A program made the translations under genes and the position numbers. Below are positions 41,671 through 52,569 of a DNA stretch of 64,000 nucleotides, one piece after another. The notes beneath the pieces were generated by a model. It saw only the letters and a program-made list of their open reading frames with translations, had not been told where the DNA came from and made no database searches. The stretch lies in contig CBDHDJ010000002.1 in the NCBI GenBank assembly GCA_965261645.1, forward strand, positions 558,001 to 622,000, in the 5' to 3' direction. Position 1 is the first letter of the stretch, and every line of letters begins with the position of its first letter. Source of the stretch: CBDHDJ01 sp965261645. GTDB taxonomy: Bacteria > Pseudomonadota > Alphaproteobacteria > SHVV01.

Positions 41671-43953
41671 TCAGATATTGATCGCCATGTCGGCGGCGCG
41701 CCGCAGATTGCGCTCGAGCTGATCTTTGCCGTCGAGGTACTGCACCGGCCATGACAGCCCGTCATAGCTCTGCTGACTGGCGGCATGCAGGGTCCAGTAG
41801 GGATCGGCGAGATGGGGCCGGGCGAGGCAGCAAAGGTCGGCGCGGCCGGCGGCAATGATGCTGTTGATGTGATCGATCTCGTAGATGTTGCCGACCGCCA
41901 TGGTGGGAATGCCCACCTCGTTGCGGATGCGATCGCTGAACGGCGTCTGGAACATGCGGCCGTAGACCGGCTTGGCGGTGGTCGAGGTCTGGCCGGCGGA
42001 GACGTTGAGGATGTCAGCTCCCGCGCTATGGAAGGCGCGGGCGATCTCGACGGCGTCATCGCCGGTGATGCCGCCCTCCACCCAGTCCGTGGCCGAAATG
42101 CGTACCGACAGCGGCTTGGCCTCGGGCCAGACTTCGCGCATGGCGGCGAACACCTCGAGCGGGAAGCGCAGCCGGTTGGCGAGCGGCCCGCCATAGTCGT
42201 CGTTGCGCCGGTTGGTGAGCGGCGTAATGAATGAAGACAACAGATAGCCGTGCGCGCTGTGGAGCTCGATCATGTCGAAGCCGCAGTCCTCCGCCATCCG
42301 AGTCGCGCGCACGAAGGTGTCGCGGACCCGGTCCATATCCTCGCGAGTCATGCTGCGCGGGACTTGGTTGTCGGGTGACCAAGGAATCGGCGAGGGCCCG
42401 ATCACCTCCCAATTGCCCTCGTCGAGCGGCTCGTCCATGCCCTCCCAGCCGAGCTTGGTCGAGCCCTTGGGTCCGGAGTGGCCGAGCTGCAGGCCGATCT
42501 TAGTCGGGGTGTGCGCGTGGACGAAGTCGACGATGCGTTTCCAGACGGCGAGATGCGCATCGCTATACATCCCCGTGCAACCCGGCGTGATGCGGCCTTC
42601 GGGCTCGACACAGGTCATCTCGGTGAAGATGAGCGCAGCGCCCCCTTGCGCACGGGCGCCCAGGTGAACCAAGTGAAAATCGTCCGGCGTGCCGTCGGTG
42701 GCGCTGTACATGGCCATCGGCGAGACGACGACGCGGTTCATCAGCGTCATCCCGCGCAACGAAAACGGCGTGAACATGGGCGGTAGGGGCCCCTGCTGCC
42801 TTTTCTCGTAAGCGCGCTCGGCGAACCATTGCTCGACGCCTTCGAGCCACTCCTTGTCCCTGAGCCGGAGGTTCTCGTGACTGACGCGCTGGCTGCGGGT
42901 GAGCAGGGCGTAGGCGAATTGGGCCGGGGCAAAGGTGGCGTAGCGGGCGATATTCTCGAACCACTCGGTGCTGTTGCGCGCCGCGCTCTGGAGCCTGAGC
43001 ACCTCGATCCGCCGCTCGCCTTCGTAAGCCTCCAGCGCCTCGTCCAGAGTGGGCGTAGCCTCGATCTGGTCGGCCAGATCGATAGCGTCCTCGAGCGCCA
43101 AGCGCGTGCCCGAGCCGATCGAGAAATGCGCGGTGTGCGCCGCATCGCCCAGCAGCACGATGTTCTCGTGCGACCAGTGCTCGTTGCTCACGCGGCTGAA
43201 GGCGAGCCACGGGCTCGTCAGGTGAGGGGCATTGTCGAGCAGCTTGTGGCCGTCGAGGTAACGCGCGAACAATCGCTCGCAATAACCGATGCTTTCGTCG
43301 GGGCTCATGCGGTCGATGCCGAGGCCGCGCCACACCTCTTCCGGGCATTCGACGATGAAGGTGCTGGTGTCGTTATCGCAACGGTAGGCGTGGGCCTGGA
43401 TCCAGCCGGCTTCGGTTTCCTCGAAGATGAAGGTGAAGGCCTCGAACAGCTTGCGCGTGCCGAGCCAGACATACTTGTTGGCGCGGACATCGATATCGGG
43501 CTTGAAATGCGCGGCGTATTGGGCACGGACGCGACTGTTGATGCCGTCGGCCGCCACAACGAGGTCGGCGGTCCTGAACGCCTCGACGTCGCTCACCTCG
43601 GTGCCGTAGAAGAGCCGGACGCCGAGCCCGCGCGCGCGCTCCTGCAGGATGTTGAGAAGCCGTTTTCGCGAGATGCCGATGAAACCGTGTCCGCCCGAGG
43701 TGATGACTTCGCCCTTGAAATGGACGTCGATATCATCCCAATGCGCAAAGCTCGCGAGGATGCGCTCGGCGGTGACCGGATCGCTGGCGCGCAGCCGCTC
43801 CATCGTCTGATCCGAGAAAACCACGCCCCAGCCGTAGGTATCGCCCGGCCGGTTGCGCTCGACGACGACGACATCGTGCGCCCGGTTGCGGAGCTTCATC
43901 GAGATGGCGAAATAAAGGCCGGCGGCGCCACCGCCGATGCAGACGATCTTCAT
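41671..43953 (-). CDS. 2-Aminobenzoyl-CoA monooxygenase/reductase-like fusion protein
   Basis: 760 aa, two fused domains. Residues 1-~395 are a PHBH-type FAD monooxygenase (VCIGGGAAGLYFAISMK; second FAD motif LLGDAAHTAHFSIGSG). Residues ~400-760 are an old-yellow-enzyme FMN reductase (FTPFSLRGMTLMNRVVVSP, LGHSGPKGS, IELHSAHGYLLSSF). This fusion is known from 2-aminobenzoyl-CoA monooxygenase/reductase of Azoarcus evansii and is often annotated as salicylyl-CoA 5-hydroxylase. It hydroxylates and then reduces the ring, ending aromaticity with O2 and NAD(P)H. It is first in the operon with SDR, crotonase, acyl-CoA dehydrogenase and RidA. The CoA ligase that would start the pathway is not in the window. 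Confidence 0.88.
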   Translation of the reverse strand: MKIVCIGGGAAGLYFAISMKLRNRAHDVVVVERNRPGDTYGWGVVFSDQTMERLRASDPVTAERILASFAHWDDIDVHFKGEVITSGGHGFIGISRKRLLNILQERARGLGVRLFYGTEVSDVEAFRTADLVVAADGINSRVRAQYAAHFKPDIDVRANKYVWLGTRKLFEAFTFIFEETEAGWIQAHAYRCDNDTSTFIVECPEEVWRGLGIDRMSPDESIGYCERLFARYLDGHKLLDNAPHLTSPWLAFSRVSNEHWSHENIVLLGDAAHTAHFSIGSGTRLALEDAIDLADQIEATPTLDEALEAYEGERRIEVLRLQSAARNSTEWFENIARYATFAPAQFAYALLTRSQRVSHENLRLRDKEWLEGVEQWFAERAYEKRQQGPLPPMFTPFSLRGMTLMNRVVVSPMAMYSATDGTPDDFHLVHLGARAQGGAALIFTEMTCVEPEGRITPGCTGMYSDAHLAVWKRIVDFVHAHTPTKIGLQLGHSGPKGSTKLGWEGMDEPLDEGNWEVIGPSPIPWSPDNQVPRSMTREDMDRVRDTFVRATRMAEDCGFDMIELHSAHGYLLSSFITPLTNRRNDDYGGPLANRLRFPLEVFAAMREVWPEAKPLSVRISATDWVEGGITGDDAVEIARAFHSAGADILNVSAGQTSTTAKPVYGRMFQTPFSDRIRNEVGIPTMAVGNIYEIDHINSIIAAGRADLCCLARPHLADPYWTLHAASQQSYDGLSWPVQYLDGKDQLERNLRRAADMAINI

Positions 43954-44104
43954 GATGCGTGCTTAGGCACTGTTCGCGGCGTGTCCACCGCCGTCATTCT
44001 AGGCTCCCGGCGGACCCCCGACCAACCCTTTAGGCCGCCTTATTTGATCGCCTCCCGCTTAAGCCATAGAGTCCGGCGTGTTGATTTGAGGGCAAGAGTC
44101 TGAG

Positions 44105-45067
44105 ATGAACCGCTCGCCGCCGCGGCCGGTGACCGAGGACGACATCCGCACCTTCGAGGGCAACGGCGTGGTCTGCCTCGGGCCGATGTTCGATGCCGAC
44201 TGGGTCGCGCGGATTGGCGCCGCGATCGAGGAGACACCGGGCCGCTACGACACCCGCAATTTCGTGTGGCCGGTCAACGACGCGGTCCGCGAGCTTGTGT
44301 TCGATTCGCCGCTCGGCGAAATCGCCGCCTCGGTGATGCGCTCGACGACCGCAAGCTACCTCTACGACAATTTCTGGGTGAAGGAGCCGCATTCGGAATC
44401 GCTCACACCCTGGCATCAGGACCAGCCCTACCTGCAAATCTCCGGCCGGCAGATTTGCAACCTGTGGATCGGGGTCGATCGCGCGACCGAAGACAACGGC
44501 GCCGTCGAGTTCGTCAGGGGCTCGCATAGTTGGGGACACATATTCGAGCCCGAGCCCTTCGATGGCAGCGCGCCCAAGGACGTCAGGCCGGGCCGCGAGC
44601 GGGTGCCGGATTTCGATAATCTGCGCGATGCGTACGACATCATTCATTTCGTCACCGAGCCGGGCGATTGCATCGCCTCTCACGCCCTCATGGTGCACGG
44701 CGCCGGTCCCAACAGGACCGACCGGGTCCGCCGCGCCATCAGCTTCAATCTATTCGGCGACGATGCCCGCTACGCCTTGATCCCGCCGGGCCGCGGCATG
44801 GAAATCAGCTTGGACTATGGGCTTAGCGAAGGCGATCCGTTTCCGCCGGATCACCAGCTCGCGCCACGCATCTGGCCCAAACGCGCCCGGACTGATTGGC
44901 CCCGGCCAACCGCATGGCGCTATCTGTCAGACGGCGTGCCGACCAGTCGCGATGAGGGTATACTGGGCGGGGCCAAGCGCCGCGACCGGCGCGTAAGTCC
45001 CGCCGATTGCACCCGAAGGAAATGCCAGCATGAACCGATCAGTCCTGCGCCCGATCACCGAGGATGA
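44105..45067 (+). CDS. PhyH family dioxygenase, tandem array gene 1
   Basis: 320 aa, Fe(II)/2-oxoglutarate type: TPWHQDQPYLQ (His-x-Asp), distal His in LMVHGAGPNRTDRVRRA. Very similar to gene 2. Relatives end near DEGILGG; here the stop is missing and about 30 extra residues (KRRDRRVSPADCTRRKC...) run on, overlapping gene 2 by 38 bases. The overlap may couple translation. Divergent from the monooxygenase gene, with 151 bases between. Confidence 0.88.
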   Translation: MNRSPPRPVTEDDIRTFEGNGVVCLGPMFDADWVARIGAAIEETPGRYDTRNFVWPVNDAVRELVFDSPLGEIAASVMRSTTASYLYDNFWVKEPHSESLTPWHQDQPYLQISGRQICNLWIGVDRATEDNGAVEFVRGSHSWGHIFEPEPFDGSAPKDVRPGRERVPDFDNLRDAYDIIHFVTEPGDCIASHALMVHGAGPNRTDRVRRAISFNLFGDDARYALIPPGRGMEISLDYGLSEGDPFPPDHQLAPRIWPKRARTDWPRPTAWRYLSDGVPTSRDEGILGGAKRRDRRVSPADCTRRKCQHEPISPAPDHRG

Positions 45068-45896
45068 AATCCGCACCTTCTGGAACGACGGCGTCGTTTA
45101 TCTCGGGTGCATGTTCGATGCTGATTGGGTCGAACGTGTAGGTGCGGCGATCGACGAGGCGCCAGGCGCCTATGGCGAGCGCAATTTCATTTGGCCTGTC
45201 AGCGAGGCTATTCGCGAGCTGGTGTTTGATTCGCCCGTGGGCGAAATCGCGGCGGCGCTCCTGCGCTCCAAGACGATCGGCCATATGGGCGACATCGAGT
45301 GGGTGAAGGACCCGCACTCGGAATCGCTCACGCCGTGGCACCAGGACCAGCCCTATCTCCAGCTCGCCGGCCGGCAGACCTGTAATTTGTGGATCGGGAT
45401 CGACGCGGCGACCGGCGAGAACGGCGCCGTCGAGTGGGTCAAGGGCTCGCACGATTGGGGCAAGGTGTTCGAGCCCGAACCCTTCGATGGCAGCGCGCCC
45501 AAGGACGTCAGGCCGGGCCGCGAGCGGGTACCGGATTTCGACAACCTCCGCGGTCAGTACGACGTCGTCCGGTTCGACACCGAGCCCGGCGACTGCATCG
45601 TCGGCCACGGCATGATGGTGCATAGTGCTGGGCCCAATCGGACCGATCAGCCACGCCGCGCCATCAGCCACAACCTGTTCGGCGACGATGCGCGCTATGC
45701 CGCCATCCCGCCGGGCCGCGGTATGGAGGACACCAAGGATTACGGCCTCAAGGACGGCGAGCCGTTCCCGGCCGATCATGAGATGCTGCCGCGCATCTGG
45801 CCCAAGCGTCCCCGCGCCGAATGGCCCCGGCCGACGGGCTGGAGCTATTTGCCCGGCGGGGCGGCGACCTATCGCGATGCGGGCATTCCGGGATAG
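45030..45896 (+). CDS. PhyH family dioxygenase, tandem array gene 2
   Basis: 288 aa. Iron site TPWHQDQPYLQ and MMVHSAGPNRTDQPRRA. Shares GRQTCNLWIGIDAATGENGA with gene 1, so genes 1 and 2 form one sub-pair. RBS AAGGA within gene 1. Substrate unknown; cytoplasmic. Confidence 0.9.
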   Translation: MNRSVLRPITEDEIRTFWNDGVVYLGCMFDADWVERVGAAIDEAPGAYGERNFIWPVSEAIRELVFDSPVGEIAAALLRSKTIGHMGDIEWVKDPHSESLTPWHQDQPYLQLAGRQTCNLWIGIDAATGENGAVEWVKGSHDWGKVFEPEPFDGSAPKDVRPGRERVPDFDNLRGQYDVVRFDTEPGDCIVGHGMMVHSAGPNRTDQPRRAISHNLFGDDARYAAIPPGRGMEDTKDYGLKDGEPFPADHEMLPRIWPKRPRAEWPRPTGWSYLPGGAATYRDAGIPG

Positions 45897-45956
45897 CGGC
45901 CAAACGCCGCCGCTGGCGAATAAGGCACACCATTCTGGACCAAACGGGGCAAGATT

Positions 45957-46838
45957 ATGAACCGATCGCTGCCACGTCCCATCACCGAAGAGGAAATCGA
46001 GACCTACCAACGGGACGGCCTCGTCTGCCTCCGCGGCATGTTCGATTCCGCCTGGATCGAGCGCCTGCGCCAGGCGGCCGACGCGGCGCCGGAGGGTTAT
46101 GGCGATGCCATATACATGTGGGTCCACGATGAGGCGCTGCGTGAGTTGGCGTTCGATTCGCCGGTAGGCGAAATCGCCGCGACCTTGATGCGCTCGAAGA
46201 CCTGCGGGCTTTTGATGGACATCTTCTTTATCAAGAAACCGGGCACGTCCCACTTCACGCCGTGGCACCACGACCAGCCCTATTACCGGACTCAGGGCAC
46301 GCAGCTCTGCGGCATGTGGATCGGGCTCGACGACACCACGCTCGAGAACGGCGGGATGAAGTGGATCCGGGGCTCGCACAAATGGGGCAAGATGTTCGAG
46401 CCCAACCCTTTTGACGGGAGCCCTTCCTATCCCGACCTCAATCCGGGGCGGGAGCGCGTGCCCGATATCGAGAACAATCGGGGTGACTACGACATCGTCC
46501 ATTTCGACACCGCGCCGGGCGACTGCATCGTCGATCAATCTCTCGTGCTGCACGCGGGCGGGCCGAACCCGACCGATCGGCCGCGCCGGGCGATTACCTA
46601 CGCGCTCTATGGCGACAATGCGCGTTATGCCGACCTGCCGCCGACCCGCGGGGTGGAGGATTCGCGCGACTTTGGGTTGAAAGACGGCGAACCGTTTCCG
46701 GCCGACCACGAGTACGTGCCGCGCATTTGGCCCAAGCGCCCCCGCGCCGAATGGCCGCGGCCAACGGAGTGGAAGCAGTTGCCGGGCGAGCACGTCGTCG
46801 GCGACTACAATAGTATGGGTCTCGACGCAGAGGTTTAG
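45957..46838 (+). CDS. PhyH family dioxygenase, tandem array gene 3
   Basis: 293 aa. Iron site TPWHHDQPYYRT and LVLHAGGPNPTDRPRRA. The second residue of the triad motif is His instead of Gln (HHD versus HQD) and the pocket segment is GTQLCGMWIGLDDTTLENGG, shared with gene 4 and unlike genes 1-2. It begins 60 bases after gene 2. Confidence 0.9.
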   Translation: MNRSLPRPITEEEIETYQRDGLVCLRGMFDSAWIERLRQAADAAPEGYGDAIYMWVHDEALRELAFDSPVGEIAATLMRSKTCGLLMDIFFIKKPGTSHFTPWHHDQPYYRTQGTQLCGMWIGLDDTTLENGGMKWIRGSHKWGKMFEPNPFDGSPSYPDLNPGRERVPDIENNRGDYDIVHFDTAPGDCIVDQSLVLHAGGPNPTDRPRRAITYALYGDNARYADLPPTRGVEDSRDFGLKDGEPFPADHEYVPRIWPKRPRAEWPRPTEWKQLPGEHVVGDYNSMGLDAEV

Positions 46839-46859
46839 TCCTGGCGGAGCGGAGGCCAA

Positions 46860-47753
46860 ATGAACAGATCGCCATTACGACCCATCACCGACGAGGAAAT
46901 CCGGGCCTACCAGGAGGGCGGAATCGCCTGTCTCCGCGGCATGTTCGATTCCGACTGGGTCGAGCTCCTGCGCGAGGCGATCGACACCGTGCCGGGCGGC
47001 TATGCCGACCGCAACAACATCTGGGCGTTCAATGACGCGTTCCGGGAGCTCGCTTTCGATTCGCCCGTGGGCGAGATCGCGGCGACGCTGATGGGCTCCC
47101 CAACCTGCGGTTTGCTCACCGATATTATCTTCGCCAAAGAGCCCCACTCACCCGACACAACGCCCTGGCATCACGATCAGCCCTATTATCAGACGCAGGG
47201 GACGCAGCTCTGCGGCATGTGGATCGGACTCGATGAGACATCGCTCGAGAACGGCGGTCTCGAATGGGTCCGGGGCTCGCACAAATGGGGCAAGGTGTTC
47301 GAGCCCGATCCCTTTGATGGCACAACCTACCCGGACGTGCATCCGGGGCGCGAGCGCATCCCCGATATCGACAACAATCGTGACGACTACGACATCGTCC
47401 ATTTCGACACCGCGCCGGGCGATTGCATTATCGATCAGTCGCTCATCCTGCACTCGGGCGGCCCGAACCTGACGAGCAAGCCGCGGCGCGCTGTCACTTA
47501 CGCGCTCTATGGCGACAACGCGCGGTTCGCCTCCATCCCGCCCGGTCGCGGCGTTGAGGACACGCGCGATCTCGGGCTCAAGGAGGGCGATCCGTTTCCG
47601 CCCGATCACGAGCTGGTGCCGCAGATCTGGCCCAAGCGCGACCGGGCGAACTGGCCCAAGCCAAGCCATTGGGACGAGATGCCCCACGCCGTCTCGCCGA
47701 CCAACAAGAAAATACTCGAGATAGCGGCCACGGGCGCCGGCACCCAGAGCTAA
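46860..47753 (+). CDS. PhyH family dioxygenase, tandem array gene 4
   Basis: 297 aa. Iron site TPWHHDQPYYQT and LILHSGGPNLTSKPRRA. Sister of gene 3. It starts 21 bases after gene 3, so the four genes are very likely one transcript. It converges with the GMC oxidoreductase gene. Confidence 0.9.
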   Translation: MNRSPLRPITDEEIRAYQEGGIACLRGMFDSDWVELLREAIDTVPGGYADRNNIWAFNDAFRELAFDSPVGEIAATLMGSPTCGLLTDIIFAKEPHSPDTTPWHHDQPYYQTQGTQLCGMWIGLDETSLENGGLEWVRGSHKWGKVFEPDPFDGTTYPDVHPGRERIPDIDNNRDDYDIVHFDTAPGDCIIDQSLILHSGGPNLTSKPRRAVTYALYGDNARFASIPPGRGVEDTRDLGLKEGDPFPPDHELVPQIWPKRDRANWPKPSHWDEMPHAVSPTNKKILEIAATGAGTQS

Positions 47754-47810
47754 CCCCGTCTCCCCAAAATCGGAGGCGGATACATTTTCCCAAGTCGGTG
47801 ACGCACCCGC

Positions 47811-49469
47811 TTAGCGCGCTGAGGTCTCCCAGTTCTCGGGCTCGTAGTACGGCAGGTAACTGGGCTCGAGCGGGGGTTGGCCGGCGATCATGTCGGCCGC
47901 TTTCTCGGCGATCATGATGACGGGCGCGTGGATGTTGCCGCTGGTGATCTGCGGCATGACCGAGGCATCGACGACGCGCAATCCCTCGATGCCGCGCACG
48001 CGCAACTCCTCATCCACAACCGCCTGATCGTCGAGGCCCATTTTGCAGCTGCCGCAGGGGTGGTGCGTCGGCTTCCCCGTTTCGCGGGCGAAGGCCATGA
48101 GCTGTTCATCGGACTGGGCTTCCGCGCCCGGCGCGAGTTCGCGCCCACAATAGGGCTCAAGCGCTTTTTGTGCGTGCACTTCGCGGGCGAGGCGAATGCC
48201 GTCGCAAATCTCGCGCCTGTCGCCTTCGGTCGAAAAGTAGTTGAACTGGATCGCCGGCGCGTCCTTTGGGTTGTTCGATTTGAGCCTAACCTCGCCGCGG
48301 CTGGTTGGCCTGAGTGGCATGATGTGGGTTTGGAAGCCGTGGCTCTGGATCGGGGCGAAGGTCTCATAGGACATCGCGAGAGGAATGAGGGCAAGTTGCA
48401 GGTCGGGCTGCTTGAGCCCGGGGCGGCTTCGCACATAGCCGCCGATGTCGAAATGGTTGGTGGCGGCGGCGCCCTTCTTGAACAGGAACCAGCTGATGCC
48501 GGACTTGAGCTTGGCGAACGGCTTCATCTCCGGAAGGAGGCTGACGGGCTTGAGGCATTCGTGCTGCACGGCGACATCGATGTGATCGTGCAGGTTCTGG
48601 CCGACCCCCGGCACATCGGTGACAATGGGGACGTCGAGGGCCCGCAAATCGTCGGCCTTGCCGATGCCGGAGAGCAGCAGGATCTGCGGCGAGTTGATGG
48701 CGCCGGCAGCGATAATCACCTCGCGCTCGGCGCGGATCTGGAAGAGCTGACCTTCCCGGGCGTACTCCAGGCCTACCGCGCGGGTAGCTTCGAAGAGGAT
48801 CCGCGTGGTCAGGCATTTGGTCCGGATCGTCAGGTTCTCACGGTCCTTCGCGGGATTGAGGTAGCCTACCGCGGTGCTCCAGCGCCGCCCCTGGTGGATG
48901 GTCTGATCCATGACACCAAAGCCTTCTTGCTGAAAGCCGTTGGTGTCGTCCGAGCGCGGGTAACCGGCCTCGGTGCAGGCCTCGACGAAGGCCTCCCACA
49001 ACGGCCCCTTGCCCTCCGGGACCGTAATATTCATAGGGCCGTCGGTGCCTCGGTATTCGCTCGGCGACCCGCCATAGGTCTCCATTTTCTTGAAGTAGGG
49101 CAGGCAGTGGGCGTAGGACCAGCTTGGCATGGTATTGCCGGCCCAGTTGTCGAAGTCCAACGCATGCCCACGTACCAGAGCCATGCCGTTGATCGAGGAC
49201 GAACCGCCGAGGACCCGCCCGCGCGGGCAGGTGAGCACGCGCCCGTCCATATGGGGGTTGGGCTCGGTCTTGTACAGCCAGTTGAACCGGTCGGAATGGT
49301 GCAGGTAGGAGTGCGCCGCCGGCATATGAATGAAGAAGCTGTAATCCGTGGGACCTGCCTCGAGAAGCAGGACCTTCGCCTCGGGTTTCGCGGACAGGCG
49401 GTTGGCGAGAACGCAACCGGCCGAGCCCGCGCCGACAATGATGTAATCGAAAGTCTCGGTCGAATTCAT
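47811..49469 (-). CDS. GMC family oxidoreductase (choline dehydrogenase-like)
   Basis: 552-aa flavoprotein. FAD loop YIIVGAGSAGCVLANRL, GMC signature 1 GRVLGGSSSINGM, signature 2 GAINSPQILLLSGIG, and the active-site region HHPCGSCKMG plus SGNIHAPVIMIAEKAADMI. It oxidises primary alcohols to aldehydes; substrate unspecified. The start ATG 49469 is preceded by a G-rich stretch. No signal peptide. It could serve products of the adjacent PhyH enzymes (inference from location). Confidence 0.9.
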   Translation of the reverse strand: MNSTETFDYIIVGAGSAGCVLANRLSAKPEAKVLLLEAGPTDYSFFIHMPAAHSYLHHSDRFNWLYKTEPNPHMDGRVLTCPRGRVLGGSSSINGMALVRGHALDFDNWAGNTMPSWSYAHCLPYFKKMETYGGSPSEYRGTDGPMNITVPEGKGPLWEAFVEACTEAGYPRSDDTNGFQQEGFGVMDQTIHQGRRWSTAVGYLNPAKDRENLTIRTKCLTTRILFEATRAVGLEYAREGQLFQIRAEREVIIAAGAINSPQILLLSGIGKADDLRALDVPIVTDVPGVGQNLHDHIDVAVQHECLKPVSLLPEMKPFAKLKSGISWFLFKKGAAATNHFDIGGYVRSRPGLKQPDLQLALIPLAMSYETFAPIQSHGFQTHIMPLRPTSRGEVRLKSNNPKDAPAIQFNYFSTEGDRREICDGIRLAREVHAQKALEPYCGRELAPGAEAQSDEQLMAFARETGKPTHHPCGSCKMGLDDQAVVDEELRVRGIEGLRVVDASVMPQITSGNIHAPVIMIAEKAADMIAGQPPLEPSYLPYYEPENWETSAR

Positions 49470-49590
49470 CCGTGCCCCCTTTTTTACTGATTGATCTCTC
49501 GGAGCATCGTGGTGCCGCGCCCCGTATGGTGACTAACAATCTGCCGGTCATTGTAACGGCCCGCGGCCCTTGGGGCGATACCTGGCGCGT

Positions 49591-50580
49591 TCAAATCGGC
49601 CGATCGGCGAAGAGGTAGGTCCGGATGTCCTCCACCGTGGCCGGCCAGGCGGGAATATCGAAGACCGCGGCCGTTTCAACGAGTTCGAAGCCCTCACCCG
49701 GCGCGAGGGTGACCATTGGGCCGTGGAGTTCGAGCTCGAGGTAGGGGTGCTGAACCGCGTTGAAAACTTCGGCCACGCAGTCATGGCCGTAGGGCTCGGG
49801 ATGAAAGGTCGGCACCGACTTGCGATGGCCGATCATCACCCCGGGTTTAGGCTCGGTGACGACGAGGATTGCGCCCCTCTCAGTATCCACGCCATATTTG
49901 AATCGCCGGGGTTGCGTGCAGTCGATTTCGAGGACGGTGCCGTGGTCGGTCACGACCCGATCGCGCAGGGCAGCCGATTCCCCTTCGCCGGCGAATATCT
50001 TGAGTCCGCCGGCGTGGAGTGACTCGCTGCGCTTGGGCAGATACACCCGCCCCGGTTGGCAGATCATGCTCACATCCCAGAGTCCCCATCTCGCGGTGCT
50101 CGTAGAGGCGTTCTCCAAACGGTGAGTGACGCGCCAGCCCGGTTCAGCGGTGCCAACGCGCACGGTGCGCGTGATCCGCATACCGCTCTCGCGGCACACC
50201 GGGCTGGTGAGGCGCAGGGAGACCTCGCGGCCGTCGCGCTCGTTCACGTCGATCTCATAGGTGCCGCTGTCGAGATCGAAAAAGGGGAGCGCATCGAGCC
50301 AGCGATCCTGTGGCGCAAGCCAGGTCTTATCGCCGCCCCACAACAAAAACCCGAGCTCCCGCTTGCGCGCGCCCATATCGGCGGTGACGGCGGTGGCCTC
50401 GGTACGGCCGGCGAGCTTGGGGTGTACGAAAGCGAGCTGGTGGCCGCGCCACGATAGCCCCATGATGCGGCCACCCACTTCTGGGACCACCGCCAGTTCC
50501 AGCGGGCCGCGCTTGATGCGCCAAGCCTGCCACCCTTTGAACGATCCCCGCCCCAGGCCGAGCGCGGGACCTCGCGGCAC
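49591..50580 (-). CDS. DUF4380-like / aldose-epimerase-fold protein
   Basis: 329 aa, GTG start at 50580. ELAVVPEVGGRIMGLSWRGHQLAF and FLLWGGDKTWLAPQDRW are typical of the DUF4380-like branch of the galactose-mutarotase fold, which binds carbohydrates; GRIMG is where the fold begins. No catalytic assignment is possible. It begins two bases after the stop of the GH15 gene, so the two are co-translated and probably act on the same sugar polymer or glycoside. Confidence 0.7.
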   Translation of the reverse strand: MPRGPALGLGRGSFKGWQAWRIKRGPLELAVVPEVGGRIMGLSWRGHQLAFVHPKLAGRTEATAVTADMGARKRELGFLLWGGDKTWLAPQDRWLDALPFFDLDSGTYEIDVNERDGREVSLRLTSPVCRESGMRITRTVRVGTAEPGWRVTHRLENASTSTARWGLWDVSMICQPGRVYLPKRSESLHAGGLKIFAGEGESAALRDRVVTDHGTVLEIDCTQPRRFKYGVDTERGAILVVTEPKPGVMIGHRKSVPTFHPEPYGHDCVAEVFNAVQHPYLELELHGPMVTLAPGEGFELVETAAVFDIPAWPATVEDIRTYLFADRPI

Positions 50581-50582
50581 GG

Positions 50583-52418
<1,836 letters not shown>

Positions 52419-52569
52419 GGCGGTCTCTTTCGGCAGCCTCAAGCGCGCACCGCGCTAATCCTGACAGACCAGCGTGCCGGTCGCCACGCTGCATTCACCT
52501 ATGGCGGATGGGCCCACGGGCCAGCGCCCCTGGTACCCAAGAGGAGTCCCGCCGCTCCGTTGTCGGGGG

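Noticed and set aside
40100..44103. Long plus-strand open frames (40100-41722, 42829-44103) opposite the aromatic-CoA operon
   Set aside because: Arg/Gly/Ala/Val-rich antisense shadows of well-identified enzymes.
45039..46859. 606-codon open frame antisense to the PhyH array
   Set aside because: It mirrors the plus-strand genes in a GC-rich region, has no recognisable domain, and the plus-strand frames carry complete catalytic motifs.
47877..49490. 537-codon frame antisense to the GMC oxidoreductase
   Set aside because: The minus-strand frame has all GMC signatures; the antisense frame has none.
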